A stretch of DNA of 64,000 nt from an uncultured Erythrobacter sp. (GCA_947502815.1 CANNBH010000001.1:2080818-2144817), one strand, 5' to 3'; counted from the first letter of the stretch, positions 17,656-25,961 are shown. Numbers and translations are program-made. The notes: a model not told the origin generated them from the sequence alone.

Positions 17656-17940
17656 ATGATGCTCGCACTCACACTGACATGCTTGTTTGCCATTGCCACA
17701 ATCGCAACCGGGTTGAGCTTGCTGGACAGCTGGCTGCGCGGCAGAGGGGCGTATATTATGCTGAAACGGCAACAGGCGTTGTTGGAGGCGGGGTTTACGC
17801 CTCAACTTCATGCCCGTGAGGTGCGCCTGCGTCAGCAGCCACGCAAACCAGCGCGGCGAACTTTGGCGGGGGTTGCCCGGCCCTATACACGCCAGCGTCC
17901 ACTGTACGGCGCGGTGCCCGTTACGAAGCTGGCTAGCTGA
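17656..17940 (+). CDS. Small single-pass membrane protein, predicted SOS-regulated
   Basis: Unrecognised protein of 94 residues. The N-terminal 24 residues are a clear hydrophobic segment (LALTLTCLFAIATIATGLSLL). The rest is strongly basic, with many Arg and Gln between residues 26 and 80, so the tail should face the cytoplasm. AGGG lies 8 nt before ATG 17656; ATG 17659 is an alternative. Three perfect LexA boxes sit 35-108 nt upstream, so induction by DNA damage is predicted. Small LexA-controlled membrane proteins that stop division are known (SidA, DidA in Caulobacter). I see no sequence similarity to them, and the function is inference from context. The 3' end overlaps the convergent pssA by 8 nt. 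Confidence 0.7.
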   Translation: MMLALTLTCLFAIATIATGLSLLDSWLRGRGAYIMLKRQQALLEAGFTPQLHAREVRLRQQPRKPARRTLAGVARPYTRQRPLYGAVPVTKLAS

Positions 17941-18775
17941 TCGCTTCCGCTGCCCGGCGGCGTTTGATTTTGGCGTATTTGATCAAGGCATACGGAATGA
18001 GCGCGAGATAGCCGAGGCTGAGCGCGGTGAGCGACCACCACGGTTCAAGCAGCGCCGCTGCAAAGCCAATCGCCGCAAAAGCCAAAAGCGGCAACCGTAT
18101 ATCGCGCCGGGGACGAATGGCGGCCCAGCTCAAAGTGGGCATGTTGGAAATCAACAAGATCGCGATCAGGCTCATCCAAACCGCCAGCACGACCGGGTCC
18201 CGAAAAATCGCCATCCCCGTTTCATGCCAAAGATAGAATGGCGTAAAGGCCAATGTCGCCCCCACAGGTGCAGGAACTCCGGTGAGGAAACCGGCGGATT
18301 GATGCGGTTGATCTTCGACATCGATCCGGGCGTTAAACCGCGCAAGCCGCAGCGCGCAGCAAATCGCAAAGCCAAGGGCGGCGAACCAACCAAACCGGTC
18401 AAGATCCTGAAGCGACCACATATAGAGGATCAGCGCAGGAGCCATCCCGAATGACAGCGAATCCGCCAGGCTATCCAGCTCCGCACCAAAGCGCGATTGC
18501 GCGTTCAGCAGACGGGCGATGCGGCCATCCACTCCGTCGAGCAAGCCCGCCAAAATCACCGCCAGAACGGCGAACGCCCATTGCCCTTCAATGGCAAAAC
18601 GCACACCGGTTAAACCAGCGCAAAGCGCAGCGGCAGTGATAGCGTTGGGCATCATCGCCCGCAGCGCTAAGCCGCGGCCATCGCTTGCCCCATGTGCATC
18701 TTCGCCTTCATCCGCCTTGGGGCCAACCCGCGCAGGCAGCGAAGACGGCGTCTCAGACTTGGCCCGCCTTTTCAC
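17933..18775 (-). CDS. pssA: CDP-diacylglycerol-serine O-phosphatidyltransferase
   Basis: Inner-membrane enzyme joining serine to CDP-diacylglycerol to make phosphatidylserine, which the adjacent psd product decarboxylates to phosphatidylethanolamine. The CDP-alcohol phosphotransferase motif DG-x2-AR-x8-G-x3-D-x3-D is complete in DGVDGRIARLLNAQSRFGAE followed by LDSLAD. About seven to eight membrane segments follow. I take GTG 18775 as the start (GGGG 8 nt upstream, 43 nt after psd); a TTG at 18829, overlapping psd, has its ribosome site too close. About 280 residues. Confidence 0.92.
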   Translation of the reverse strand: MKRRAKSETPSSLPARVGPKADEGEDAHGASDGRGLALRAMMPNAITAAALCAGLTGVRFAIEGQWAFAVLAVILAGLLDGVDGRIARLLNAQSRFGAELDSLADSLSFGMAPALILYMWSLQDLDRFGWFAALGFAICCALRLARFNARIDVEDQPHQSAGFLTGVPAPVGATLAFTPFYLWHETGMAIFRDPVVLAVWMSLIAILLISNMPTLSWAAIRPRRDIRLPLLAFAAIGFAAALLEPWWSLTALSLGYLALIPYALIKYAKIKRRRAAEAIS

Positions 18776-18818
18776 GAGTTCACCCCGCAATTGCGCGGCG
18801 CCAAAGCGGGTAAAGGCA

Positions 18819-19568
18819 CTATTGCGCAATCCCTTCGAGCAGCGCCGCAGCGCCGCGATCTGCTAGGATTGTTTCGCCAGCGATGATCTTTTGACCCATC
18901 AAAACCTTCGGCTCTGTTCCGGCGGGGAGATAGACATCGACCCGGCTGCCAAACCGGATCAGGCCAACCCGCTGCCCTTTTGCAACCGTATCGCCCGGCT
19001 TCACAAACGGCACAATCCGCCGTGCAACCAGACCGGCTATTTGCGTGAAGCCAATTTGCAAACCATCGGTCCGCTCAATCAAGACATGCTGGCGCTCATT
19101 CTCTTCGCTGGCCTTGTCCAGATCAGCGTTCACGAATTTGCCCGGCACATAAACCACCCGGCGAACCGTTCCGGCAATCGGCGCGCGGTTAATGTGCACG
19201 TCAAAAACGCTCATGAAAATGGAAATGCGCGTCACCGGCGTCGCGGCAAGGCCGGGATGGCCCGACCCATCATCGATCTGCAGTTCAGATGGCGGCTCAA
19301 CCATTTTGATCAACGTCACCAACCCATCAGCCGGCGCGACGATGGAATCATCCGCCTGCGGCACAACGCGTTCTGGATCTCGGAAAAACGCCAACACACC
19401 CGCGGCCAAGAACAGCAAAGGTATGCCAATATAGGTCCAACCAAAGAGGAGCGGCACACAGGCAATCGCGCCAGCGATCACGCCATATTTGCGCCCTTCG
19501 GGATGAATTGCGGGCCATCCCCAGCTTGCTTCGCCGCGGCCCTGATTATCAAGAATTTCACCTGCCAT
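18819..19568 (-). CDS. psd: Phosphatidylserine decarboxylase, short (archaeal/alphaproteobacterial) form
   Basis: Makes phosphatidylethanolamine from phosphatidylserine. 249 residues from ATG 19568. Two membrane segments near residues 28-60 are followed by the FFRDPER motif, the substrate block [14 protein letters not shown], and the self-cleavage site FGS in [10 protein letters not shown], where the serine becomes the pyruvoyl group. It precedes pssA on the same strand, so the two consecutive enzymes are co-expressed. Confidence 0.95.
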   Translation of the reverse strand: MAGEILDNQGRGEASWGWPAIHPEGRKYGVIAGAIACVPLLFGWTYIGIPLLFLAAGVLAFFRDPERVVPQADDSIVAPADGLVTLIKMVEPPSELQIDDGSGHPGLAATPVTRISIFMSVFDVHINRAPIAGTVRRVVYVPGKFVNADLDKASEENERQHVLIERTDGLQIGFTQIAGLVARRIVPFVKPGDTVAKGQRVGLIRFGSRVDVYLPAGTEPKVLMGQKIIAGETILADRGAAALLEGIAQ

Positions 19569-19767
19569 AGACGCGCATCTAAGCATTGGCGCCCGTGCCC
19601 GCAAGCAAGCTTCGCCATCCTGCGACAATTCATCGGTGGGCAAATCACAATCATCGCCGGTGCAAGCGGACGCGATTGGGGCCCAGCGCATTCACACTTT
19701 AGTGAGATGTTTACCTTAAATCAGCGCCCGAACATCGCATTAAAGAGCAAGGGCAGCGATACCAGCA

Positions 19768-20883
19768 ATGACCACAGCATCCGCACCCAATGCCCTGATC
19801 GGCAGCATGACACCCGCCCCCGCGATTGCGGAGCGGTGGCGCGGAGAGGTGCCCATTTTGGTGATCGGATGCACGCTGATGGCGCTGTGCCTCACGTTGT
19901 TGGGCATCAACGGGGTCAATCCCGGCATCGGCGGGATCATCGCCAACGCGCAGATATTCTTTATGTTTGTCGTGGTGCTGGCCTGCTTTGATGCAGCGCG
20001 CGAATTGTATCGCAGCCGTCCTGACAGCCCTCTGGCGCATTTAAAGGCGCGCTATTCCCGCCCGGGTTTTACTCGCACTGTGACAGCAGGGCTGCCGATG
20101 CTGAGCATCGCGATTGTTTTGCTGCCCTATTTCTCAAAGATGAAATCGGCGATCCCGCTGTTCAACGATTACACGTGGGACAACGCCTTTATCCAATGGG
20201 ATCGCGCGATCTTTTTCGGATATGACGCATGGCAAGTGCTGCAGCCGGTGTTGGGCTATCCCGTGGTCACCGCGTTCCTCGCGCTGCTGTATCAACTCTG
20301 GTTCTTGCTGCTCTATCCCGGCGTGATGTTCTTTGCCTTTGGGAAAGTCGACAGCCAGATCAGGCGGCAGTTTTTCCTGACATATGTGCTCAGTTGGACG
20401 CTCATTGGCGGTGCAATGGCAACCGCCCTCGCCTCTGTGGGCCCGTGTTTTGTGGGGCCGATGCTGGGCAATTCCACGTTTGATGCGCAAATGGCCTATC
20501 TGAACGCGGCCAATGAACAGATCCCGATCATGGTTCTGCCGGTGCAAGAAATGCTGTTGGAATGGTATGGTCAGGCGGAAAACGGTTTGGGCAGCGGCAT
20601 CACCGCGATGCCTTCTATGCACTGCGCAATCGCGTTCCTGTATTGGATCGCTGTGCGCCGTGTCTCATCCAAATGGGGCGCGTTTTTCGGCGTGTTCTTC
20701 TTCATCACATGGCTCAGCAGCGTCCACCTCGCCTACCATTATGCGGTAGACGGGCTGGTATCATTGCTTGCTGTGGCGGCCATTTGGACCGCGTCGCAGC
20801 ATATTATCGCGGCGTGGGACAAATGGACCGGGAAAGACTCTGTTCAGGCGGTTTTGCGCACAAACACGGTGCCGGCCGAATAA
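19768..20883 (+). CDS. PAP2-superfamily membrane phosphatase/transferase
   Basis: Polytopic membrane protein of 371 residues. Near the C-terminus it has the PAP2 catalytic motifs: PSMHCA (H285) and SSVHLAYHYAVD with H324 and D328. The many hydrophobic segments and the HxxxD arrangement resemble the AUR1/inositol-phosphorylceramide-synthase branch more than soluble acid phosphatases. It likely acts on a lipid phosphate or transfers a phospho-head group; the substrate is unknown. Its last 40 nt overlap the end of the convergent ketoacyl synthase gene. The lipid genes psd-pssA lie just upstream, divergently. Confidence 0.82.
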   Translation: MTTASAPNALIGSMTPAPAIAERWRGEVPILVIGCTLMALCLTLLGINGVNPGIGGIIANAQIFFMFVVVLACFDAARELYRSRPDSPLAHLKARYSRPGFTRTVTAGLPMLSIAIVLLPYFSKMKSAIPLFNDYTWDNAFIQWDRAIFFGYDAWQVLQPVLGYPVVTAFLALLYQLWFLLLYPGVMFFAFGKVDSQIRRQFFLTYVLSWTLIGGAMATALASVGPCFVGPMLGNSTFDAQMAYLNAANEQIPIMVLPVQEMLLEWYGQAENGLGSGITAMPSMHCAIAFLYWIAVRRVSSKWGAFFGVFFFITWLSSVHLAYHYAVDGLVSLLAVAAIWTASQHIIAAWDKWTGKDSVQAVLRTNTVPAE

Positions 20884-21986
20884 CCTGCGCCAAAGCTGCA
20901 GATCAGACCGGTGTCGCCTGCGCCCAAATCGTCCTGATGCTTGTGAAACGCGATGATTGATCCGGCGCTGGACGTGTTGCCGTATGTGTCGAGCACCGTC
21001 GGGCTTTCATCGTCATTCGCCTCATGACCCAACACGCGTTGAGCAATCAGGCGGTTCATCCCGGCGTTTGCCTGATGCAGCCAAAGGCGGCGCAGGGTCG
21101 CGGGGTCCATTTGAAGCTTCTCCGCCTCATCAATGATCATTTGAGCGACCATCGGCACGACCTCTTTGAAGACCTTTCGGCCTTCCTGAATGAACAGCTT
21201 ATCAGGATTGTTCGCGTTCTCTGGTGCGGCCCGGTTGAGGAATCCGAAATTGTTCCGGATGTTGTTGGAGAACACGGTTTTGAGCTTGGTGCTCAAAATT
21301 TCCCAGTGGTCTGCCGGAGCCATGCTGGAATCTTCGACCAGCACCGCGGTTGCAACATCGCCAAAGATAAAGTGGCTGTCCCGGTCGCGCCAATTGAGGT
21401 GCCCCGAAGTGATTTCTGGACTGACCACAAGCACGCTTTTCGCGTTGCCAGCTCGGACGTAATCCGCCGCCGTTTGAATTCCGAATGTCGCCGATGAGCA
21501 CGCGACATTCATATCAAAACCAAACCCATCAATGCCCAGCGCCTGCTGAATCTCAATGGCCATGGCAGGATATGGGCGTTCCATATTCGATGCCGCACAC
21601 AACACCGCATCGACATCGCTGGCATCGCGCCCGGCCCGCTCCAACGCCTGCTTTGCTGCGATCACGCCGATTTCCGCCATCATCGAATGTTCGTCATTCC
21701 CGCGCTCATCCCAGCGCGGCGTCATGACGTCAGGATCAAGGATGGGCGCTTTGCTCATCACATGGCGCGCTTTGATGCCGCTCGCCTTTTCGATGAAACC
21801 AACCGAAGACGGCGCCAATTCCTGCACATCACCAGCGGCAATCGCATCCGCGTTGGCGGCGTTGAAACGCTCAACATAGGTGTTGAAACTTTCGACTAGC
21901 TCTTCGTTGGTGATCGATTCGGACGGAGTGAACAGGCCGGTTGCGGAGATGACCGGGCGGCCAGTTAATGTCTGTGTGTCTTGCAT
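20844..21986 (-). CDS. Beta-ketoacyl-ACP synthase III-like enzyme
   Basis: Thiolase-fold condensing enzyme of the FabH group, 380 residues from ATG 21986, about 60 longer than Escherichia coli FabH because of an insertion around residues 35-95. The catalytic triad is intact: C163 (NVACSSATFG), H304 (LHQANAGMN) and N337 (DTYGNTSSAG). The glycine-rich end GAGYSAGTVFVR is typical. It should condense an acyl-CoA with malonyl-ACP to start fatty acids, or act in a specialised lipid or long-chain 3-ketoacyl route. Whether it is the housekeeping FabH cannot be told. It is convergent with, and overlaps, the PAP2 gene by 40 nt. Confidence 0.87.
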   Translation of the reverse strand: MQDTQTLTGRPVISATGLFTPSESITNEELVESFNTYVERFNAANADAIAAGDVQELAPSSVGFIEKASGIKARHVMSKAPILDPDVMTPRWDERGNDEHSMMAEIGVIAAKQALERAGRDASDVDAVLCAASNMERPYPAMAIEIQQALGIDGFGFDMNVACSSATFGIQTAADYVRAGNAKSVLVVSPEITSGHLNWRDRDSHFIFGDVATAVLVEDSSMAPADHWEILSTKLKTVFSNNIRNNFGFLNRAAPENANNPDKLFIQEGRKVFKEVVPMVAQMIIDEAEKLQMDPATLRRLWLHQANAGMNRLIAQRVLGHEANDDESPTVLDTYGNTSSAGSIIAFHKHQDDLGAGDTGLICSFGAGYSAGTVFVRKTA

Positions 21987-22108
21987 GGGAAGAACGGATA
22001 AGGGTCGCTTTGCGCTGCGGCAAGCCCCACTCGCCCAAAAGGCAACCGAAACAGTTGGGGGCAAGGGTGAACCTTGCTGCCTGACCCAAGTCGCTCTAGC
22101 CTTACCGA

Positions 22109-23182
22109 ATGGGAGAAAAATTTCCGGAGCGGCCCGAGCAGGTCAATGCCGATTGGCTTGAGCATCGCCTGCGGTCAGCTGGACTGATCACCGATCAATG
22201 CATCACCTGCGTTGACCACACGGCAATCGGTACCGGACAAGTGGGCGATTCAATCCGCTTCACCATAGGATACGACGGTCCCGGAGAGGGCCCTGCGACC
22301 ATCGCTGGCAAGTTTGCCGCATCCGATCCGACCAGCCGCGGGACCGCGCAAATGATGCGGCTGTATCTGCATGAAGTGTGCTTTTACCGCGACTTTGCCG
22401 CGGAATTGCCGATCATCACCCCTCGTCCGATCTTTGCCGATATTGCCGATGACAATGGCGACTTTATCCTGCTGATGGAGGACATGGGCCCAGCGCGTCA
22501 GGGCAACCAGCTGGACAGTTGCAGACTTGCCGACGCCCGCCAAGCCATCATCCAAGCTGCCGCTCTTCACGGACCAAGCTGGGGCAAAACCCATTACACC
22601 GCAGCACCAGACATTCAGCCCGATCCGAAACTGCGCAAAATGGCAGAATCGCTCTACCCCGGATCGACCGACACATTCGTGGAACGATATTCGGGCGATC
22701 TCCCAGCGGATCTGATGCAAATCGTCAGGTGCATGGGTGAGTTGTCCAAGGCCGTTTTTGCGCGCGAGAACGAACACAAATGCTTGGTCCATGGCGATTT
22801 CCGGCTCGACAATATGCTGTTCGATGCAAAGGACGGTGCGCATCCTTTGGCCATCGTGGATTGGCAGACGCTGACGCCCGGCGATGGGGCGATGGATATC
22901 GGATATTTCATGGGCGCTGGTGTTGGATCGGAACTGCGCCGCGCGGCAGAGGATGAATTGCTGGCCCTCTATCGCGATCAAATGGCGTTGCACGGTGTGT
23001 CTTTGACCCGCGCAGATATCGATCACGGGTACAAAATCGGCGCAGTGCACGGCGTTTCCACCGCAGTGTTTAGCGCGGCCAATGTTGTGCGCACGGAACG
23101 CGGCGATGCCAATTTCCTTTCTATGGCGCGCGGCGCGTTGGAATTGGTGCAGGACACCGGCGCGCTTGACCTGTTTGAATGA
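22109..23182 (+). CDS. Phosphotransferase-family kinase (APH/ecdysteroid kinase-like)
   Basis: Small-molecule kinase of the aminoglycoside phosphotransferase fold, 357 residues. It shows the hinge region FILLMEDMG, the catalytic loop LVHGDFRLDNML (D within HGD) and the metal-binding IVDWQ. Divergence from antibiotic kinases and the linked partner gene argue against drug resistance; relatives are found beside steroid, terpenoid or acyl-CoA catabolic genes. The next gene starts 16 nt downstream and is surely co-transcribed. Substrate unknown. Confidence 0.82.
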   Translation: MGEKFPERPEQVNADWLEHRLRSAGLITDQCITCVDHTAIGTGQVGDSIRFTIGYDGPGEGPATIAGKFAASDPTSRGTAQMMRLYLHEVCFYRDFAAELPIITPRPIFADIADDNGDFILLMEDMGPARQGNQLDSCRLADARQAIIQAAALHGPSWGKTHYTAAPDIQPDPKLRKMAESLYPGSTDTFVERYSGDLPADLMQIVRCMGELSKAVFARENEHKCLVHGDFRLDNMLFDAKDGAHPLAIVDWQTLTPGDGAMDIGYFMGAGVGSELRRAAEDELLALYRDQMALHGVSLTRADIDHGYKIGAVHGVSTAVFSAANVVRTERGDANFLSMARGALELVQDTGALDLFE

Positions 23183-23197
23183 GGCAAAGGAACCACG

Positions 23198-24280
23198 ATG
23201 CTGACCAAAGGCGATGATTTTCCGCTTCACCAAACACCCGAACCGGTTGCCTATCCCGGCACCGATCGCAATTTTTATGACCGCTATTTCTTCAACGGAT
23301 ATTCCCCCGATGGAGAGACGTTCTTCGCGCTAGCCTTTGGCGTTTATCCCGTTCTGAATGTGGTGGATGCGCATTTCTGTGTGGTTCGCGGCGGCAAGCA
23401 AAATTGCCTCCACGCCTCGCGCACATTGGCCATGGAGCGATTGGATTTAGAATGCGGCGGGATCGCCATCGAGATTGTCGAGCCGCTGAACCGGTTGCGT
23501 CTAAAGGTGGAAGGCGAAGGGATTGCCGCTGACATTACCTTCGCCGGCAGAGCCTTTCCCATCGAAGAGCCCCGCTTTATCTGGAAACGCGGCCCGCGCA
23601 CGATCATGGATTACACACGGATGACGCAAAACGGCCATTACACCGGCTGGCTCAGCGTCGATGGAAAGCGAACGGAGCTGCCCGCTGGGACAAGCGGAAC
23701 GCGCGATCGCAGCTGGGGCATTCGCCCGGTCGGACAGTCCGATCCGCAAATGCCGCAAATGGTGCCGCAGTTCTTTTGGCAATGGACCCCGATCAATCTG
23801 GCCGAACGCAGCGTATTCTTTCACCTCAATGCCCATCCCGATGGATCACCATGGAACACCCGCGCAGTATGCGTGCCAGACGGCGCGGGCGAAGCGGAGC
23901 ATATTCACACCGACACGGCCACATTGAACACTTCGATCCAAACCGGGTCCCGGTGGCCAGCGAGCAGCACACTGCGGATCGGCAATGAGAGCTTCACCTT
24001 AGCGCCGATGTCCCGATTCCAAATGCGCGGGCTTGGCTACACTTCGCCCAAATGGGGGCATGGCCTTGACCACGGGGCTCTCGAAATTGAACGCGAGGAT
24101 ATTGATTTGAACGCGGTGGACCCTGCCCGGCCCGACAATTTGCATGTGCAAATGCTGTGCCGTGTCACCAATGAAACCGACAAAACTGGAATGGGCGAAA
24201 GCGGATTGGGCGTGTTCGAACAATTGGCAATAGGCGACTATGCACCGCTCGGCATGACCGGCCTATCTGATCCTGTGTGA
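23198..24280 (+). CDS. Conserved protein partnered with the phosphotransferase; possible AttH/CrtC-like beta-barrel
   Basis: 360 residues, no signal peptide or membrane segment. AAAGGAA lies 6 nt before ATG. Composition is strand-rich with many Trp, Arg and Gly, as in GTRDRSWGIRPVG (about 167-179) and the FFWQW region. This WG-rich pattern recalls the paired lipocalin domains of AttH/hydroxyneurosporene-synthase-like proteins. I do not recognise a catalytic motif. Constant pairing with a phosphotransferase in the same operon suggests both act on the same hydrophobic substrate; that is inference. The gene ends 6 nt before the left tRNA-derived repeat. Confidence 0.65.
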   Translation: MLTKGDDFPLHQTPEPVAYPGTDRNFYDRYFFNGYSPDGETFFALAFGVYPVLNVVDAHFCVVRGGKQNCLHASRTLAMERLDLECGGIAIEIVEPLNRLRLKVEGEGIAADITFAGRAFPIEEPRFIWKRGPRTIMDYTRMTQNGHYTGWLSVDGKRTELPAGTSGTRDRSWGIRPVGQSDPQMPQMVPQFFWQWTPINLAERSVFFHLNAHPDGSPWNTRAVCVPDGAGEAEHIHTDTATLNTSIQTGSRWPASSTLRIGNESFTLAPMSRFQMRGLGYTSPKWGHGLDHGALEIEREDIDLNAVDPARPDNLHVQMLCRVTNETDKTGMGESGLGVFEQLAIGDYAPLGMTGLSDPV

Positions 24281-24285
24281 GAGAG

Positions 24286-24313
24286 CCATATAGTGGACAG
24301 GATAGGACTAGAA
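24286..24313 (+). repeat. Left copy of a direct repeat matching the tRNA-Tyr 3' end (att-like)
   Basis: 25 of 28 bases match 25689-25716, which covers the 3' CCA, acceptor stem and part of the T-arm of tRNA-Tyr. The core 24293-24307 is identical over 15 bases. The CCA is altered (reads CTA in the tRNA sense). Together the copies flank about 1.4 kb of lower-GC DNA, as expected of a tRNA-targeted insertion. Confidence 0.75.
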
Positions 24314-24455
24314 TAATTCTTCTAATTCAACTACTAAAAGATGTCCAACCCTTGAAATAACCCACGCAATCCTGCGGCACCCCGCGATTCCGTTGTCCAA
24401 CCTTTGAAGGATTTGCAAGACAACCAAGATCTGACCAGTTGCTCGAATGATTGAA

Positions 24456-24854
24456 CTAGCGAAGTACCCGGATCATAGTCGGTTTCACGTCCAATATGAT
24501 GCGCTTGTCGTGCTTGTTTTGGGCGAGCTCGTACTCAAATTCGATCAAAGAAATTGTCGCCTCCAGTCGGTTTACAACCTTGGAATGCTCGCAACCTAGA
24601 AGCACCCGGCTCAACTTTCGGAATCGTGCTTTTTGCCCATCCTGTCGGCGACTTGCAATTGTTTTGAAGTCCGAATCATCGGTCAATAAAACCGCTGAAA
24701 GATCCTGGGCTACCTTTGCAACAATTGGATCTTGAGTCCCCTCAGGAACCTTATCGCGAGCTCGCAGAACTTCATGCCCGCGATCCTCAAGGAAACGACA
24801 AGCTGATTCAGACACGCATTCGTCCGCAAGAAATGTTAATCTGCGTTCAGGAAT
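24456..24854 (-). CDS. DUF5615/PIN-like toxin of a type II toxin-antitoxin pair
   Basis: PIN-fold nuclease-like toxin, about 132 residues if started at ATT 24854. The family N-terminal motif LTFLADE (with the first catalytic aspartate) lies upstream of the first GTG (24815) and is in frame. No ATG, GTG or TTG precedes it before the frame enters the antitoxin gene. The ATT overlaps the antitoxin stop as TAATT, exactly where a TAATG overlap would be expected. RGHEVLRARD and LLTDDSDFKTI, the second acidic site, are family motifs. Either ATT is used as a rare start or the start is damaged. It is co-directional with the DUF433 antitoxin. Confidence 0.75.
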   Translation of the reverse strand: MPERRLTFLADECVSESACRFLEDRGHEVLRARDKVPEGTQDPIVAKVAQDLSAVLLTDDSDFKTIASRRQDGQKARFRKLSRVLLGCEHSKVVNRLEATISLIEFEYELAQNKHDKRIILDVKPTMIRVLR

Positions 24855-25492
24855 TAGGCGGCATCCCGCATATGGTTCCGAACAGCAGCAATATCTGAGC
24901 TCGTCACCGAAGGATACTCAGCAATGATTTCTGAGTCACTGAAACCATCCTTAACAAAGCTCTCGATCGCAGCTGTTGGAATTCTAGTTCCAGCTACCAC
25001 CGGCTTGTTGTGAGCTATGAAGCGACGCCGCTCTATCAACCCAATCTTGTCTGTATCACGGCTCCGAAGCTGATTGGAATCGACCGCCACTTCAGAAGCA
25101 ATAGGACCAAGAGGAATGAACTTACCGATCATTTGGCCGTCAGAATCCCTGGGAGCGGTATCAAGATCGAAAACAACCTTGCGCTTTACGACAGCTAGAG
25201 CGAGTTCAGACCAAGGTCTCGCAGCTCGTTTCTCAAGCTCGGGTGCTGCTCTCTTCAACTCGCTCAGTGGGACACGGTACCGATCAGTCAGAATCGCCAA
25301 AGTGCGAAGTCCCACCAGATCGTTGAAGGAATATACTCGCGCATAGGGGTTTCCACGATCATGATCGTCAGCAAGCTCTGGAGAAAAAAATCCCAATCTG
25401 TCCCATTGAGTGAGACGAGATTTTGAAAGTCTAGTTACTCGTGCTGCGTGATCAACGCTAAAAGCGACGAGGACATTGTTCGAATTCGTCAA
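24854..25492 (-). CDS. DUF433 antitoxin with a MerR-like N-terminal domain
   Basis: 212 residues. The N-terminus (about 10-75) looks like a MerR-type winged helix: VTRLSKSRLTQWDRLGFF then YSFNDLVGLRTL. The C-terminus holds a DUF433 domain with the motif PVVAGTRIPT followed by a second helix-turn-helix and the EYPSVTSSDIAAV end. DUF433 proteins pair with DUF5615/COG4634 PIN-like toxins, and here the toxin follows with one base of overlap. It should neutralise the toxin and repress its own promoter. Base composition is lower in GC than flanking core genes, and the pair sits in the tRNA-Tyr-bounded insert. Confidence 0.82.
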   Translation of the reverse strand: MTNSNNVLVAFSVDHAARVTRLSKSRLTQWDRLGFFSPELADDHDRGNPYARVYSFNDLVGLRTLAILTDRYRVPLSELKRAAPELEKRAARPWSELALAVVKRKVVFDLDTAPRDSDGQMIGKFIPLGPIASEVAVDSNQLRSRDTDKIGLIERRRFIAHNKPVVAGTRIPTAAIESFVKDGFSDSEIIAEYPSVTSSDIAAVRNHMRDAA

Positions 25493-25688
25493 GTTTTAGC
25501 TCCCATCTAGTGCCCGCCCTATATACTCGATTACTACAGAACAAGTCTTAGATTAGGGGCTTAGAATGGATGGACAATTAACGTCGAATTCCAGACCCAC
25601 GCTCACGGGGACAACAAAACATGCCCAACCAATACGGCGGGAACAATGTCCAACCGTAATTTATTGTTTTTAAACAAGGACTTAGAGG

Positions 25689-25716
25689 CCATATGGTGGA
25701 CAGGATAGGATTCGAA
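25689..25716 (+). repeat. Right copy of the att-like direct repeat, inside tRNA-Tyr
   Basis: Partner of 24286-24313. It contains the intact 3' end of tRNA-Tyr, so the tRNA stays functional at this junction, as in classic tRNA-site integration. Confidence 0.75.
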
Positions 25717-25779
25717 CCTATGTACGCTTGCGCGGGCAGATTTACAGTCTGCTGCCTTTAACCACTCGGCCACCTGTCC
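25694..25779 (-). tRNA. tRNA-Tyr (GTA anticodon)
   Basis: Class II tRNA on the minus strand. Acceptor GGACAGG pairs with CCTGTCC; the anticodon loop CTGTAAA gives anticodon GTA; a long variable arm (CCGCGCAAGCG) is followed by T-arm ATAGG-TTCGAAT-CCTAT. The discriminator is A and the CCA end is encoded (25694-25696). Confidence 0.96.
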
Positions 25780-25961
25780 ACATATGGGCTTTGCAAAGGC
25801 GCGAAATGCGCTTTTAAAAAGACGCGCGGCTGGTTTCACCACGCTGCCGAGAGGCGCCCCAATGGCGAACGGGCGCTTGCCTGTCAATGGGGCTACTGGC
25901 AGGGGGCAAATTTAGAGCAGCGGCGCGGCCGCCAAAACATTTTTGATAAGCGAGATTTCAA

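Noticed and set aside
22250-23233. A 327-codon open frame on the minus strand
   Set aside because: Antisense to the phosphotransferase gene, which has clear catalytic motifs; no motif in this frame.
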